Shown piece after piece: positions 38,733 through 48,875 of a DNA stretch of 64,000 nt; within the stretch, counting starts at the first letter, position 1, and every line of letters starts with the position of its first letter. This DNA is from Peptoniphilus asaccharolyticus DSM 20463. GTDB taxonomy: Bacteria > Bacillota > Clostridia > Tissierellales > Peptoniphilaceae. Where the stretch lies: assembly GCF_900176115.1 (NCBI RefSeq), contig NZ_FWWR01000009.1, positions 558,001-622,000 of the forward strand, written 5' to 3'. The notes under the pieces were generated by a model. The model had not been told where the DNA came from and searched no databases. It saw only the letters and a program-made list of their open reading frames with translations. The position numbers were made by a program, and so were the translations under genes.

Positions 38733-39752
38733 TCACCTCAACATATTGTCTATAGCTAATTTCAAATTATCTCTGATAATTTTCACATTTTGAATTTGGC
38801 TTCTATAGTCCATTCTGATAGGACCTAAAATCCCAACTTTACCTATTAGTTCTCTATTTTTATCATGAAAAGAAGATACTATAATTGAATTTTCCTTTAT
38901 TATATCTATCTCGTTTTCATTTCCTATTATCACAGTTAGATCTTCATCTACTTCGTTTAGCTTATCTGCCAAATAACTGCTCTCCATAAGGTTCATTATG
39001 TCTATTACTTGACTTTTATCTATTTCATCTTGGAAATTAAATACATTCTTTATTCCATCATAAAAGAAATCTATTTTTTCAACTTCCTTATTAAAATCAG
39101 ATATGGTTCTTACTACATCTGTTATAAAATTGGCCCATTGTGCCATAGAACTTGATATGGAAATATCCAATCTATCTAACTCCATAAGATTTATTCCAAC
39201 TAAATTATCACTCAGTAGTGAATTTATATTTTCCAGTTCGCCTTCAGTTATCTGCACATCTAATTTGAAAAAATGTTTTTCAACAACTCCCTTATCGCCT
39301 ACTACTAAAAGAAGTACTGTTAAAGGATCTATCAAAACTAATTGCACAAGTTTTATTCTAGCGTCCGGTTTTTTAAATGATATTACATAAGAAATATAAT
39401 TTGACTTCTCTGCTAAAATTTTTGCAGCATTTCTAAATACATCATTTATGCTATCTGCACCAGTTAACATAATTTCCATTAAGTTATCTCTTATAATTTC
39501 ATCATTTAAAAAATGTTTTTGAAGTTCATCTACAAAAAATCTATAAGCTTTAGCAGATGGAATTCTTCCAGCTGAGGTGTGCGGTTTATTTAAATAGCCT
39601 AAATCCTCTAAATCCGCCATTTCATTACGAATGGTCGTAGAACTAACTCCCAGATTAAAGTCCTTGGAGATTGTCCTCGAACCAACTGGACTTGGAGAAC
39701 TTATATAGGAATTTATAATTGCGTTTAAAATTTCTACCTTTCTCGAATCCAT
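38733..39752 (-). CDS. hrcA: Heat-inducible transcription repressor HrcA
   Basis: A 339-residue repressor of the class I heat-shock operon. The winged helix at the N-terminus (SPVGSRTISKDFNLGVSSTTIRNEMADLEDLGYLNKPHTSAGRIPSAKAYRFFVDEL, read in parts) binds CIRCE; the GAF-like core needs GroEL for activity in other species. A perfect CIRCE lies 15 bases upstream of its start, so it represses its own operon. Confidence 0.96.
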   Translation of the reverse strand: MDSRKVEILNAIINSYISSPSPVGSRTISKDFNLGVSSTTIRNEMADLEDLGYLNKPHTSAGRIPSAKAYRFFVDELQKHFLNDEIIRDNLMEIMLTGADSINDVFRNAAKILAEKSNYISYVISFKKPDARIKLVQLVLIDPLTVLLLVVGDKGVVEKHFFKLDVQITEGELENINSLLSDNLVGINLMELDRLDISISSSMAQWANFITDVVRTISDFNKEVEKIDFFYDGIKNVFNFQDEIDKSQVIDIMNLMESSYLADKLNEVDEDLTVIIGNENEIDIIKENSIIVSSFHDKNRELIGKVGILGPIRMDYRSQIQNVKIIRDNLKLAIDNMLR

Positions 39753-39767
39753 GTTACCACCCTTTTG

Positions 39768-39794
39768 TTAGCACTCTTTTTATTTGAGTGCTAA
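39768..39794 (-). promoter_or_regulatory. CIRCE operator for HrcA
   Basis: TTAGCACTC, nine-base spacer, GAGTGCTAA: an exact match to the consensus CIRCE. It lies between the hrcA promoter and start codon, so HrcA bound here would block the hrcA-grpE-dnaK-dnaJ transcript. Confidence 0.97.
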
Positions 39795-39808
39795 AGCTTA
39801 TGATTAAA

Positions 39809-39836
39809 TATTATACGTTTAGTCAAAGAATGTCAA
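39809..39836 (-). promoter_or_regulatory. Probable sigma-A promoter of the hrcA operon
   Basis: On the minus strand a perfect TTGACA (39831-39836) is followed by TAATAT at a 17-base spacing, or by TATAAT at 15. It lies just upstream of CIRCE. Confidence 0.7.
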
Positions 39837-40096
39837 TACTTTTTATAAAATTTTTTTGACCATTATTTTTATTAACTTATTAAGTTAAAATAAAACTATA
39901 TTTCCTATATCAACCAAATATTACTATTAGTTAGTAAAATTCTATCCCCCCTCAATTTATACTTAAATTCAAAACTTAAATCACTTTAAATTTACTTTTC
40001 TTAACATTCTTCAAACATTTGTAAAAGTAGTTATAATTTTAAAATTAGTGAATATATGGTAAAATATTTTAATGCTATAAGCTTTAAATAGCAATT
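39837..40096. other. AT-rich intergenic region between hrcA and lepB
   Basis: The gene-free stretch between the divergent hrcA and lepB genes. Apart from the hrcA promoter, I see a perfect 17-base palindrome TTAACTTATTAAGTTAA at 39872-39888, which could be an operator, and a weak possible lepB promoter (TTCAAA, 16 bases, TATAAT near 40010-40040). No ORF or RNA structure is evident. Confidence 0.4.
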
Positions 40097-40111
40097 AAAG
40101 GAGTTATGAAA

Positions 40112-40651
40112 ATGAAAAATGAAAAAAAAGAAAATGTAGTTCTCAGTTACATAAGTACTTTTGCTTTTGCAATAATACTTGCTCTACTTATTAAAACTTT
40201 TATATTTAGTTCTAATATGGTCATGGGAGAGTCTATGCAGCCCACTCTTCATCAAAATGATAGGCTGATTGCTATGATACTTCCCTTACGTTTTAAAGAT
40301 CCTGAAAGATCAGATATTGTGATTATAGATGCTCCGGATGAAAAAGGAAAAGAATATATTAAAAGACTTATTGGTAAACCTGGAGATACTGTTGAAATAA
40401 AAGGCGGTGAGGTTTACTTAAATGATTCTAAACTTCAAGAATCCTATATTGATTCAGGTGTTTACACTGAAATATACGATCAATCTTCATGGACTTTAGG
40501 AGAAAATGAATTTTTCGTAATGGGTGATAACAGAAATCCTGGCAAGAGTTTGGATTCAAGATACTTTGGACCTGTAAAAAAAGATGCCATTAAAGGTGTC
40601 GTTAAATTTAGATTTTGGCCATTTAGTGATTTTGGCATAATTGGAGGTTAA
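40112..40651 (+). CDS. lepB: Signal peptidase I
   Basis: A 179-residue type I leader peptidase that cleaves Sec and Tat signal peptides. One N-terminal membrane segment (residues about 11-31) is followed by the catalytic Ser in MGESMQPTL and the Lys in [30 protein letters not shown] is the C-terminal box. The ATG at 40112 lies eight bases after AAAGGAG; another ATG at 40106 is only two bases from it. lepA follows by two bases. Confidence 0.95.
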   Translation: MKNEKKENVVLSYISTFAFAIILALLIKTFIFSSNMVMGESMQPTLHQNDRLIAMILPLRFKDPERSDIVIIDAPDEKGKEYIKRLIGKPGDTVEIKGGEVYLNDSKLQESYIDSGVYTEIYDQSSWTLGENEFFVMGDNRNPGKSLDSRYFGPVKKDAIKGVVKFRFWPFSDFGIIGG

Positions 40652-40653
40652 AT

Positions 40654-42462
40654 TTGTCTAGACAAAAAAATATTAGAAATTTTTCTATAATCGCACATAT
40701 TGACCATGGAAAATCTACGCTGGCAGATAGACTTATAGAAATGACGGGAATGCTCACTTCAAGAGAAATGGAGTCACAAGTTTTAGACTCTATGGACTTG
40801 GAACGTGAAAGAGGTATAACAATAAAATTAAAGGCCGTAAGATTAATCTATAAAGATGAAAATAACGAAGAATATATTTTCAACTTAATAGACACTCCCG
40901 GACACGTCGATTTTAACTATGAAGTATCTAGATCTTTAGCAGCTTGCGAAGGAGCTATAGTTGTAGTTGATGCAAGTCAAGGAGTTGAGGCTCAAACTTT
41001 GGCGAATGTATATCTTGCTTTAGACCAAAACTTAGAATTAGTTCCTGTTATAAATAAAATAGACTTACCTAGTGCAAGAATAGACGAAGTAAAAAAAGAA
41101 ATAGAAGATATAATTGGAATAGACACTGAAGGTGCACCACTTGTATCTGCAAAAAAAGGTATAGGCATTGAAGATGTATTTAAAAAGATTATTGAAGATG
41201 TCCCTGCTCCTCACGGTTCAGAAGACAAACCTTTAAAGGCTTTGATTTTCGATTCTTATTACGACTCATACAAAGGTGTTGTTTGTTATATAAGAGTTCA
41301 TGACGGTTCTATAAAACCTGGCGATGAAATTCGTATGATGGCAACAGGAAAAACTTTTGAAGTTGTTGAGGTTGGTGTAGTAACTTCTTCTCACATAGCT
41401 CTTAACTCGCTACAAGCCGGGGATGTTGGCTACATCACCGCAAGTATTAAAAATGTTAAAGAAGCTACAGTCGGAGATACTATCACTCATAAAAACAATC
41501 CTACTGACAGTCCTTTCCCTGGATACAAAAAAGTTGTACCTATGGTGTACTGTGGTATCTACCCTGGTGAAGGAGAAGAATATACAGAAGTAAGAGATGC
41601 ACTTGAAAAGCTTCAAGTAAATGATGCTGCTCTTGATTTTGAAGCAGAAACTTCAGTTGCACTGGGCTTTGGTTTTAGATGTGGTTTCTTAGGATTACTA
41701 CACATGGAAATCATTCAAGAAAGACTTGAGAGAGAATTTGACTTGAATATCGTAACAACTTCACCATCTGTTATCTACAAAGTAACTACTACTAGCGGTG
41801 AGCATTTGGATATTCAAAACCCAACAAATCTTCCTCCTGTAACTGAAATAGCATCTATAAAAGAACCTATTGTACGAGCTGAAATTATGACTCCTACTGA
41901 CTACGTTGGAGCAGTTATGGATTTGTGTCAAAACAGACGTGGTACATTTATAGATATGACATATCTTGAAGAAACTCGTGCTCTTATAAAATATGACCTT
42001 CCTTTAAACGAAGTAATATATGATTTCTTTGATGCTCTTAAATCAAAAACAAGAGGATATGCTTCCTATGACTATGAACTTACTGGCTATCAAGAAAGTG
42101 ATTTGGTTAAACTCGATATACTTATCAATGGTAATCTTGTAGATGCTTTCTCAATAATAGTTCATGAGTCCACTGCTTACAACAAAGGAAGAAGAATATG
42201 CGAAAAACTTACTGATGTAATACCAAGACATCAATTTGCCGTTCCTATACAAGCAGCAATTGGAAATAAGGTAATTGCTCGTGAAACTATAAGAGCTCTT
42301 CGTAAAGACGTGCTTTCTAAGTGCTATGGTGGAGATATCTCAAGAAAGAGAAAACTTCTTGAAAAGCAAAAAGAAGGTAAGAAGCGTATGAGAATGGTTG
42401 GAGATGTAGAAGTTCCACAAGAAGCCTTCTTAGCCGTACTCAAATACGACGAGGAAAAATAA
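40654..42462 (+). CDS. lepA: Elongation factor 4 (LepA)
   Basis: A 602-residue translation GTPase acting in 30S biogenesis or back-translocation. G1 [15 protein letters not shown]2 RGITIK, G3 DTPGHVDF, G4 NKIDLP, and the unique LepA C-terminal domain ending [29 protein letters not shown] (in part). TTG start at 40654 behind GGAGGTTAAAT. Its stop overlaps the hemW ATG. Confidence 0.97.
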   Translation: MSRQKNIRNFSIIAHIDHGKSTLADRLIEMTGMLTSREMESQVLDSMDLERERGITIKLKAVRLIYKDENNEEYIFNLIDTPGHVDFNYEVSRSLAACEGAIVVVDASQGVEAQTLANVYLALDQNLELVPVINKIDLPSARIDEVKKEIEDIIGIDTEGAPLVSAKKGIGIEDVFKKIIEDVPAPHGSEDKPLKALIFDSYYDSYKGVVCYIRVHDGSIKPGDEIRMMATGKTFEVVEVGVVTSSHIALNSLQAGDVGYITASIKNVKEATVGDTITHKNNPTDSPFPGYKKVVPMVYCGIYPGEGEEYTEVRDALEKLQVNDAALDFEAETSVALGFGFRCGFLGLLHMEIIQERLEREFDLNIVTTSPSVIYKVTTTSGEHLDIQNPTNLPPVTEIASIKEPIVRAEIMTPTDYVGAVMDLCQNRRGTFIDMTYLEETRALIKYDLPLNEVIYDFFDALKSKTRGYASYDYELTGYQESDLVKLDILINGNLVDAFSIIVHESTAYNKGRRICEKLTDVIPRHQFAVPIQAAIGNKVIARETIRALRKDVLSKCYGGDISRKRKLLEKQKEGKKRMRMVGDVEVPQEAFLAVLKYDEEK

Positions 42463-43646
42463 TGAATACTTTAAATTTCAAGTCCCAAGAATTTTGGGAC
42501 TTTTTAAACACCCAAGGGGCAGAAGAACTTTCCCTCTATATTCATATTCCATTCTGCGAACAAAAATGTCTCTATTGTGACTTCTATTCAGAAGTTTCAA
42601 AATCAGACACTCACTCAATGTATGTAGATTCGCTTATCAATGAACTAAGTGAGTACAAAGATTATCTATCTAACAAAAAAATTGTCTCTATATTTATAGG
42701 CGGAGGAACGCCCAGCGCTATCTCTCCTACTCTTATAAGAAAATTCATGAACTACCTCAAATCAATTGCTTTCCTTTCAGAAGATTGTGAAATAACTACT
42801 GAGAGCAATCCAAATTCTCTTTCAGATAATTCAATTAAGACTTATATCGAAAGTGGAATAAATAGAATTTCTATGGGTGCTCAAAGTTTTAATGACAAAA
42901 TTTTAAAAACCATCGGTAGAATTCACACTGCTGATCAAATATACAAGGCAATCGACTTACTACAAGCTAATGACTTTAAGAATTTTAATTTAGATTTGAT
43001 GTTAGCTTTGCCAGGTCAAACTATTTCAGATATAGAAAAATCTATTGAAATAATTAAAAAATATGATGTCCCACATATATCGTATTACTCTTTAATTCTT
43101 GAAGAAGGCACTCCCCTATACAAAAATATGCATCTCTATAATTTCCCAGATGAAATTTCAGATAGGAAAATGTATAGATTTGTAGTGAATGAACTTGAAA
43201 AACTTGGTTTAAAGCAATATGAAATATCTAATTTTTCTAAAAATAATTTTGAATGCAAACACAATTTGAGATATTGGAAACTTAAAGACTACATTGGCAT
43301 AGGATGTTCTGCACAATCAAACATAGGAAATATTAGATACTCGAATGTAACTTCACTAAAAAATTATTTAAAAAATAAAAATGATTATGTCTTTGAAAAA
43401 TTAAATAAAATCGAACGTTTGAATGAGTATAATATGCTTGGACTCAGGTTGAATTCAGGGATTGAGATAGAAGATGTAAATTTCAAATTCAATATTGACT
43501 TTGAAAAAGAATACCATGATGTTATTATAAAAAATATAGAAAATAAACTTATAACGTTAAATAATGGTATAATAAAGCTGACAAATCATGGAAAAGATTT
43601 ATCAAATGCGGTAGAATTAGACTTTACAAGAATACCTTGTAATTAA
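42462..43646 (+). CDS. hemW: HemW-like radical SAM protein
   Basis: A 394-residue radical SAM protein. The cluster motif is CEQKCLYCDFYSE, followed by GGGTPSAIS, ESNPNSL and GAQSFNDKIL. This is the HemW type (heme chaperone), long misannotated as oxygen-independent coproporphyrinogen oxidase; true HemN has a longer N-terminus. lepA-hemW is a standard Firmicutes pair. No heme biosynthesis genes are in the window. Confidence 0.93.
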   Translation: MNTLNFKSQEFWDFLNTQGAEELSLYIHIPFCEQKCLYCDFYSEVSKSDTHSMYVDSLINELSEYKDYLSNKKIVSIFIGGGTPSAISPTLIRKFMNYLKSIAFLSEDCEITTESNPNSLSDNSIKTYIESGINRISMGAQSFNDKILKTIGRIHTADQIYKAIDLLQANDFKNFNLDLMLALPGQTISDIEKSIEIIKKYDVPHISYYSLILEEGTPLYKNMHLYNFPDEISDRKMYRFVVNELEKLGLKQYEISNFSKNNFECKHNLRYWKLKDYIGIGCSAQSNIGNIRYSNVTSLKNYLKNKNDYVFEKLNKIERLNEYNMLGLRLNSGIEIEDVNFKFNIDFEKEYHDVIIKNIENKLITLNNGIIKLTNHGKDLSNAVELDFTRIPCN

Positions 43647-43713
43647 ATCTTGCAATTACGAGATAATAATGCTAAAATAACAAGAGCGCAAATTGAGTGT
43701 GGAGGTGAATTTC

Positions 43714-43977
43714 ATGGCAAATATAAAATCAGCAATCAAAAGAATAGACGTTGCAAAAAGAAATGCAGCACGTAATAAGTCTGTTAAAACTGAAATTAAA
43801 AATTATATTAAAAAGTTTGAATCAGCTATTGATAGTGGAAAAGTTGAAGAAGCAAGAGAGCTTTTAAAACTTACTGACAAGAAGCTTAAAAGAGCTGTTA
43901 CTAAGAATGTTTTTCATAAAAATAATGCATCAAGAAAAATATCTAAACTTGCTAAAAAATTAAACTCTGCAAAATAA
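43714..43977 (+). CDS. rpsT: 30S ribosomal protein S20
   Basis: An 87-residue three-helix basic protein binding 16S rRNA early in assembly. MANIKSAIKRI and NVFHKNNASRKISKLAKKL are typical. The ATG at 43714 follows GGAGGTGAATTTC. A terminator follows. It lies next to convergent holA, the same neighbours as in Bacillus. Confidence 0.96.
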   Translation: MANIKSAIKRIDVAKRNAARNKSVKTEIKNYIKKFESAIDSGKVEEARELLKLTDKKLKRAVTKNVFHKNNASRKISKLAKKLNSAK

Positions 43978-43997
43978 TTGATTACATCAGATAGATT

Positions 43998-44021
43998 AAC
44001 CCGGGAAATCCCGGGTTTTTT
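43998..44021 (+). terminator. Terminator between rpsT and holA (converging genes)
   Basis: AACCCGGGAAATCCCGGGTT followed by TTTT. The GC-rich stem is striking in this AT-rich sequence; A residues on the other side may allow weaker use for holA. Confidence 0.9.
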
Positions 44022-44022
44022 G

Positions 44023-45021
44023 TTATATAACCATCTTTACCAATAGACTTTCAAACATTGCTCTCTCGTCTACTGTTCTGGTCTTTATAGTGTGATCATA
44101 TTCTAATAAAAGTCCATATATCTCTTTTAACTTTTCTTTTTCATATCTAGTCGCAGATACTCTCAATTTAGAAAATTCATATTGCTTTATCCCAAGTTGT
44201 TCCATTATTTTATTATCCGGATAACCCTGTTCTTTTAAATTTTTATATGACAACAACAATCTAAACTGCCTTGATACCATATAAAAAATCTTTTGTATAG
44301 GCTCTCCAACTTGGTATAGATTGTTTAATTCTAAAAGAGCTGTAGAAATATTTTTGTTAGTCAAAGCCTCTAAAAAATTAAAAATATTTGTGTCTATATT
44401 TGAAATATAAACTTCATCTATCATATCTCTTGAAACAACATCTTTCGCTATGGCTAAAATCTTGTCTACTTCATTTTTCACATCATACAATACAATACTT
44501 AAATTTCTAGAGTTATAACTAGACTTTTGAGCTAAGTAACTTATATCTGATGGAGATATTTTAAATCCTCTTTCTGAAATATAATCACCCAAAAATTTTC
44601 TGAACTCATTTTCTTTTAATTTTGGAAACTCTACATTCTTCTTTGTCTTTGAAAAATATTTGTAGAACTTAGTTGTCTTTAACACTTCATTTTCATAGTC
44701 TAAAAATATTAAAATAGAAGTTTCACTCATATCTTGCATCATTTCTATTATTTCATCTTGTACATTCTTTATAGAATCAACAAAATTTTTAACAATGACT
44801 ATTTTTTTTAAATCAAATACCGGCAATGTCTCTACAGCTGAAATCAAAGTTCCTATTTCTAAATTTTTCCCATCTATATACTGTAAATTAAAGTTTCTAA
44901 AATTTTCAGAAGTTTGACTTTCAATTATATCTTTGAGCACCCTATCCATCATTAGCTGCTCACTTCCATAAAATAAGTATGCCCCACTTATATCTGTATT
45001 ATAAAGTTCTTGATAAACCAT
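44023..45021 (-). CDS. holA: DNA polymerase III delta subunit
   Basis: A 332-residue clamp-loader subunit that opens the beta clamp. N-terminal motif AYLFYGSEQLMMDRVLKDI, the degenerate AAA+ fold with KKIVIVKNF, and C-terminal helical domain (FYMVSRQFRLLLSYKNLKEQGY in part) fit HolA. It overlaps the comEC stop by 23 bases, the usual comEC-holA pair. Confidence 0.93.
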   Translation of the reverse strand: MVYQELYNTDISGAYLFYGSEQLMMDRVLKDIIESQTSENFRNFNLQYIDGKNLEIGTLISAVETLPVFDLKKIVIVKNFVDSIKNVQDEIIEMMQDMSETSILIFLDYENEVLKTTKFYKYFSKTKKNVEFPKLKENEFRKFLGDYISERGFKISPSDISYLAQKSSYNSRNLSIVLYDVKNEVDKILAIAKDVVSRDMIDEVYISNIDTNIFNFLEALTNKNISTALLELNNLYQVGEPIQKIFYMVSRQFRLLLSYKNLKEQGYPDNKIMEQLGIKQYEFSKLRVSATRYEKEKLKEIYGLLLEYDHTIKTRTVDERAMFESLLVKMVI

Positions 45022-47248
45022 AATTCTCCTTTAATTCTCTCTCATTAATCTTCACCAACAATATTAACACAATCAAATCCATAAAAAGAGCTATAATATT
45101 AACTCTATAATCTCTTTTTTCAAGATAACCACTAAATTTAATCTTATTTCCCAATTTGAAATTTATTTCTCCAACTTGTGATGTAACCTTGTAATTAGTC
45201 TCCAACAATTTAAGCATTGAAGTCACTTCTTCATGCGGATGTCCATAAGAATTATCTATCCCCGCAGAAATTGTTGCAAACTTTGGATTGCAACTCTTTA
45301 AAAATTTAGCTGAAGTTGAATTCCTGGAGCCGTGGTGTGCTACCTTCAAAAAATCTATCTCGTTTCCTATGCCATCTATCATGCTGGCATCTCCAGTGAA
45401 AAGTGCTCTAAACCATTCAAGCTGAACTAACATTATCATAGAGTTGTCATTTTCTTCTCTATGTTCCAAATAGTTATTTAAACTATAAAAATTTATTCCA
45501 TTCTCACTCAACTTATTTCCCTTAGTAAATTGTCTTAGATTACTGTGTGTATTTAAAGTCCTTACATAATCATTATCAGCAATATAAGGTACATAAGCTT
45601 CTTTTATTTCTATATTGCCTATTAAATCATATACTCCATCCACATGGTCTTCATCAAAATGAGATATAAATAGCTTGTCAATTTTTCTTATTCCCTTAGC
45701 TTTTAAATAGTTTAATAGATATACCTTGCCCGGTCTAAAATTTGAAACTCCTCCGCCAGTGTCTACTAAATAATTTTCACCTCTATAACTTATGTGAGTT
45801 GAATCTCCTTGACCCACATATATTGCATTTATCTGTAGCTTAGAATTATCTATTATGCTATTTACCGCCAATAAACTTGTACAACATACAATAGTTACAA
45901 ATACAAATTTATTAAATCTATATTCCTTAAATTTTATGTCCCTTACTATAAAAAATATTGCCAAGTATAAAATTAATATGTAAACCAAACTTGGTTTAGG
46001 GATGTTTATTTTACAATTTACATTTAACACTTTGGGTATAAAATCTGTAATCCTGAGTAAAACTTCTATAGATGGCTTAACTATAAATCCAAAAGGTGTA
46101 AAAGTTGCTATAAAACCTAAAATAATAGCAATTGAATAAATTGGAACCAATATTACATTTGATACTATGGAAATAGGATTTATTTCGTAGAAAAAATATG
46201 CCATAACTGGAGATATGGCAATAAAAACACTCATAGAAACTCCAAATGCCCTTGTAAAAAAGTTTTTCTTATATAGATAGCTATACCTCTTATATGAAAT
46301 CAAAATGCCCAATACAGCCGTATAACTCATCCAAAATGAAATCGAAAAAATATTGTAAGGGTTTAATAAGAGTATCAACAAGCCGCTCATTTCCAAGCTC
46401 TTAAGCGGGCTATATTTTTTATATAACACGAATGCAACCAACTGACAGCTTGCCATTATAAAAGCTCTTACAGCAGCTACTGGAGCTCCCACCAGCCATA
46501 TATATGTATAAGTTAACCCTATAGCTAGAAATCTTCTAATGAGTTTAGGTATTTTTAAAATTTTAAATATATTTTCTAAACAAGCTAACACTATCCCTAT
46601 ATGAAAACCTGACATTGCAATTAAATGTATTATTCCAAGATTTCTATAAGTAGTTAATTCCTGCTCATCTATGTAGTCAGAGTCTGATAAGATAACAGAT
46701 GTTAAAAACTCTCCATGCTCTTTAGACAAATTGGTAAAACTATTTTTCACATGGTTTTTAAACTCTTCTCTTAATCCAAATAGTTTATTCTTTCCAACTA
46801 TCTCTTCATTTTTTGAAAAAACAATGAATTTTATATTCTTGCTCAGTAAATATGTCTTGTAATCAAAATCTGTGGAGTTCATCTTTCCAATAGGATTAGA
46901 AACTTTTCCAGAAAACTCAACTACATCTCCTATTGCCAAATTATTTTTAGAATATAACAATACATTTTTTCTATTAGCTATTTTGACTACGTATTTATTT
47001 TCATTCTTTACATAGTCATCCACTACTATTCCAGTTGTTGAAATATCTTTAGGTATCATTTCTCTCTCTATAACATTAAAACTGGTTATTAGATAAAATG
47101 ATATAAATAATATCAAATATTTATTTAACTTATTCAAATTTGAGTATTTTAAAATTCCAAAGAATAATATCAAAATTGAAACACCTATTACATACTTCGA
47201 CATTGGAATAAGATATCCAAATAAAATGCCTAAGAATCCAATTTCCAT
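44999..47248 (-). CDS. comEC: ComEC/Rec2 DNA uptake channel
   Basis: A 749-residue membrane protein that imports single-stranded DNA in transformation. An N-terminal OB-like part (residues about 50-150) is followed by the Competence domain with many membrane helices (residues about 190-450; IIHLIAMSGFHIGIV motif). A metallo-beta-lactamase domain (residues about 465-710) has AIYVGQGDSTHI, ISHFDEDHVDG and VAHHGSRNS, so a nuclease function for the non-transported strand is plausible. A last hydrophobic segment closes the protein. It pairs functionally with the pilus operon at 3.8-9.6 kb. Confidence 0.95.
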   Translation of the reverse strand: MEIGFLGILFGYLIPMSKYVIGVSILILFFGILKYSNLNKLNKYLILFISFYLITSFNVIEREMIPKDISTTGIVVDDYVKNENKYVVKIANRKNVLLYSKNNLAIGDVVEFSGKVSNPIGKMNSTDFDYKTYLLSKNIKFIVFSKNEEIVGKNKLFGLREEFKNHVKNSFTNLSKEHGEFLTSVILSDSDYIDEQELTTYRNLGIIHLIAMSGFHIGIVLACLENIFKILKIPKLIRRFLAIGLTYTYIWLVGAPVAAVRAFIMASCQLVAFVLYKKYSPLKSLEMSGLLILLLNPYNIFSISFWMSYTAVLGILISYKRYSYLYKKNFFTRAFGVSMSVFIAISPVMAYFFYEINPISIVSNVILVPIYSIAIILGFIATFTPFGFIVKPSIEVLLRITDFIPKVLNVNCKINIPKPSLVYILILYLAIFFIVRDIKFKEYRFNKFVFVTIVCCTSLLAVNSIIDNSKLQINAIYVGQGDSTHISYRGENYLVDTGGGVSNFRPGKVYLLNYLKAKGIRKIDKLFISHFDEDHVDGVYDLIGNIEIKEAYVPYIADNDYVRTLNTHSNLRQFTKGNKLSENGINFYSLNNYLEHREENDNSMIMLVQLEWFRALFTGDASMIDGIGNEIDFLKVAHHGSRNSTSAKFLKSCNPKFATISAGIDNSYGHPHEEVTSMLKLLETNYKVTSQVGEINFKLGNKIKFSGYLEKRDYRVNIIALFMDLIVLILLVKINERELKENYGLSRTL

Positions 47249-47319
47249 ACTACACCTCTTTTAAATCCTAATTATATTTTACAATAATCTATGATAAAAT
47301 AGTATTGAAAGAGGTAATT

Positions 47320-48822
47320 ATGGAAGAAAGATATATTAAATTAGCTTATGAAAAAATACATACTTCAGATATTGAAAGTATAAGAGAAATTGATGGTATT
47401 AAATATGCCCTACCAAAGAGTACAAATGTATTTTTTGGCACAGATAATATAGTTGGAGATAAATTTAAAGTCAACGATGAAAAACCCGAAGCCAAAGAAA
47501 TTTCAAATCAAATATATTTTAAAACTAACTCAAACAATTTAAAATTTGAAATTGACTACACCCAAAGACTTGATCTGATCCAACAAATCACTGCAAATGC
47601 AATAGTTAGAATTATAATTAACAAGGCTACAAATTTAAAAATTGACGACTACTACATAAGTCCTGTCGACAATCAAATCATAATTGATTCTAACGACATT
47701 AGCTTTATGCAAATAGAACAAATAGAGTCTACTGCAAATCACCTTATTTTAAGTAATCTATCAACTAACAATACAGGAAGTATTTTGATGGTTCGAGGAT
47801 ATGGTAGTGTTGAGTCAGTTGGCCCAGTTTGTGAAAGAATTGGAGAACTTGGACTTCTAAAGATCAAATCTGCATCTAGAAAAAATGGAAAAATATCTAT
47901 TCACATAGTGAGTGGTAAGAGAGCTATTGACGACTACTTTGAAAAATCTAAAATTGTAGAAAATCTTCAAAGTATCTTAAATGTAAATCAATCCGAGATA
48001 TTAAAAAAGGTTAAAGAAATTAAACTTGGTAAAGTTTCAAGGGAAAGTAGACCTTCTGAAATGATTTATAGTGATTCAAATAAACTAAATCCTCTATCTG
48101 AAAACAACACGAAAAATACTGAGGAAGCTAATGAATCTCATAACATCGTTGTTGAGCCTTTAATTTCTAAAAATGAACCTGTTGAAACCGAAATCGATGA
48201 AGAAATAAATACTAAAAATTCAGAAGAAGAATCTTCTAAACCTTCTGTAGCCAAAGAAATAGCTACTAAAAATAATCCTGAAGTAGAAACTACACCTAGT
48301 GCTGAAAAAATAGTTACTGAAGAAAATTCTAATATAGAAAATAAAGAAATTGTAAACGAAGAAGATGTCGTTTCAGAAAAACAAGAAGAAAAAATTGTAG
48401 AACATACTGCCCAAGTAATAAACTTAGTTGAACAAGCTAATAAATCTAAAGCTACAAATCCTTTGGATAAGTTATCAGAAGAAGCACTTAAAATAACTAA
48501 ATTCGCCACAGATGTAGATGGAATACATTTTATTTATAAAGTTTTTAGAAATAAAAGTGTTCCTGAAGTTATTAAACATGCAAAAGAAATTTCTAATTTA
48601 CCAGACTATATTTCAATTTTAGGATTCCCTATAGGTGATATTTCTAATTTCTATGTGGTGCGTTCTAAAAATTTGAATGTAGATTTAAAAAATATCTTGG
48701 AAAAAATAAATCCGAAATTATTCTTAAAGAGCTCTGGCAACATGTATGAAGTTGAAGGTTCTGTACACACTCAAAACTTGGCAACTGTTATGGAATCTTT
48801 CTTACTAAATATTAAAAACTAA
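47320..48822 (+). CDS. Degenerate alanyl-tRNA editing protein (AlaX-L-like) with acidic insert
   Basis: A 500-residue protein that I relate to AlaX-L editing proteins by reading its architecture. Residues about 75-145 match the editing fold (DYTQRLDLIQQITANAIV, then QIEQIESTANHLI); residues 164-235 match the end of that domain (GELGLLKIKSA, VSGKRAIDDYF, LNVNQSEILKKVKEI). Residues about 395-500 resemble the DHHA1 tail. The zinc ligands are lost: the HxxxH positions are I90 and A94 (QQITANAI) and the CxxxH positions are V167 and V170. A 150-residue acidic, Ser/Glu/Asn-rich linker (245-380) separates the halves. Catalysis is therefore unlikely. ATG at 47320 follows AAAGAGGTAATT. Function unknown; it may retain tRNA or protein binding. 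Confidence 0.7.
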   Translation: MEERYIKLAYEKIHTSDIESIREIDGIKYALPKSTNVFFGTDNIVGDKFKVNDEKPEAKEISNQIYFKTNSNNLKFEIDYTQRLDLIQQITANAIVRIIINKATNLKIDDYYISPVDNQIIIDSNDISFMQIEQIESTANHLILSNLSTNNTGSILMVRGYGSVESVGPVCERIGELGLLKIKSASRKNGKISIHIVSGKRAIDDYFEKSKIVENLQSILNVNQSEILKKVKEIKLGKVSRESRPSEMIYSDSNKLNPLSENNTKNTEEANESHNIVVEPLISKNEPVETEIDEEINTKNSEEESSKPSVAKEIATKNNPEVETTPSAEKIVTEENSNIENKEIVNEEDVVSEKQEEKIVEHTAQVINLVEQANKSKATNPLDKLSEEALKITKFATDVDGIHFIYKVFRNKSVPEVIKHAKEISNLPDYISILGFPIGDISNFYVVRSKNLNVDLKNILEKINPKLFLKSSGNMYEVEGSVHTQNLATVMESFLLNIKN

Positions 48823-48832
48823 AAATAAATTT

Positions 48833-48860
48833 TAACCCCATATAAATGGGGTTATTTTTA
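48833..48860 (+). terminator. Bidirectional terminator between AlaX-like and EamA genes
   Basis: TAACCCCA / TGGGGTTA hairpin with a six-base loop, T-rich on the plus side and on the minus side. It serves both converging genes. Confidence 0.85.
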
Positions 48861-48875
48861 TGCCACTATATAAAA

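Noticed and set aside
42462-43646. Oxygen-independent coproporphyrinogen III oxidase (HemN)
   Set aside because: The short N-terminus and lepA linkage fit HemW, the heme chaperone, and no heme pathway genes are present.
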